Shown here: positions 5,329-5,366 of the stretch, piece by piece | How positions within the stretch are numbered: the first letter of the stretch is position 1 | Layout of the letters: each line of letters begins with the position of its first letter | Assembly: GCA_046481785.1 (NCBI GenBank) | Contig: JAWOJF010000130.1 | Coordinates: 1 to 5,366, forward strand | Direction of reading: 5' to 3' | Length of the DNA stretch: 5,366 nt | Source of the DNA: JAWOJF01 sp046481785 | Lineage (GTDB): Bacteria > Bacteroidota > Ignavibacteria > Ignavibacteriales > Ignavibacteriaceae | Notes under the pieces: generated by a model | What the model saw: only the letters and a program-made list of their open reading frames with translations | Database searches by the model: none | Told to the model about the DNA's origin: nothing | Translations under genes and position numbers: made by a program

Positions 5329-5366
5329 CTCCTTTGTACACTGTCTTATAATTCTTGACTAAAAAT

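Larger units (their letters stand above)
5077..5366. other. Gene-free, palindrome-rich region upstream of lexA
   Basis: No frame here has a start, codon pattern or similarity I would accept as a gene. The 62-codon - strand frame across 5079-5267 runs through hairpins and repeats. The region contains, in order, a 9-bp hairpin, a CCCGC/GCGGG hairpin, an 85-bp nested inverted repeat, and a C-rich/G-rich palindrome. It may be one or several dispersed intergenic repeat elements. The last bases contain TTGACT (near 5354), which could be part of a promoter reading out of the window, but no -10 box can be judged. Confidence 0.6.

Overview
The window looks like chromosomal DNA of an FCB-group bacterium, most likely Ignavibacteria or an uncultured relative. 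The main clue is the C-terminal secretion signal of two surface proteins (NYPNPFNPSTTINYRLS followed by a KxYxSLGQEIKTL segment and a final KKMILIK/R). This is the type A sorting domain of the type IX secretion system (T9SS), in the form common in Ignavibacteria. The DNA is AT-rich and most starts have a recognisable Shine-Dalgarno sequence. The taxon is an inference from protein style, not from a marker gene.

Positions 1-3496 (+ strand) hold three tightly spaced genes for secreted repeat proteins. First is the 3' part of a HAF-repeat protein cut by the window edge. Next is a complete 606-residue SBBP-type beta-propeller protein. Last is a broken SBBP paralogue with a 2-bp frameshift and no sorting domain. 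Gaps of 15 and 20 nt suggest one transcript. Positions 3497-3652 are non-coding and contain a hairpin that probably terminates transcription from both sides.

Positions 3653-5023 (- strand) hold a compact operon read from right to left: lexA (SOS repressor), an 81-residue stand-alone WYL-like protein, and a 142-residue protein resembling the restriction-endonuclease fold with a degenerate active site. The lexA promoter is unusually clear: TTGACA, a 17-bp spacer, then TATATT. Two matching 18-bp palindromic boxes lie over the spacer and over the predicted transcription start. They look like LexA operators, and one fits the TGCNCN4GTGCA motif I recall for Fibrobacter LexA. All three genes are therefore predicted to be DNA-damage inducible.

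Positions 5077-5366 hold no convincing gene. They are packed with palindromes: a hairpin with a T-tract facing lexA, an 85-bp nested inverted repeat, and a C-rich/G-rich hairpin resembling dispersed intergenic repeats of this group. The most interesting parts of the window are the tandem operator and the LexA-WYL-nuclease-like operon.
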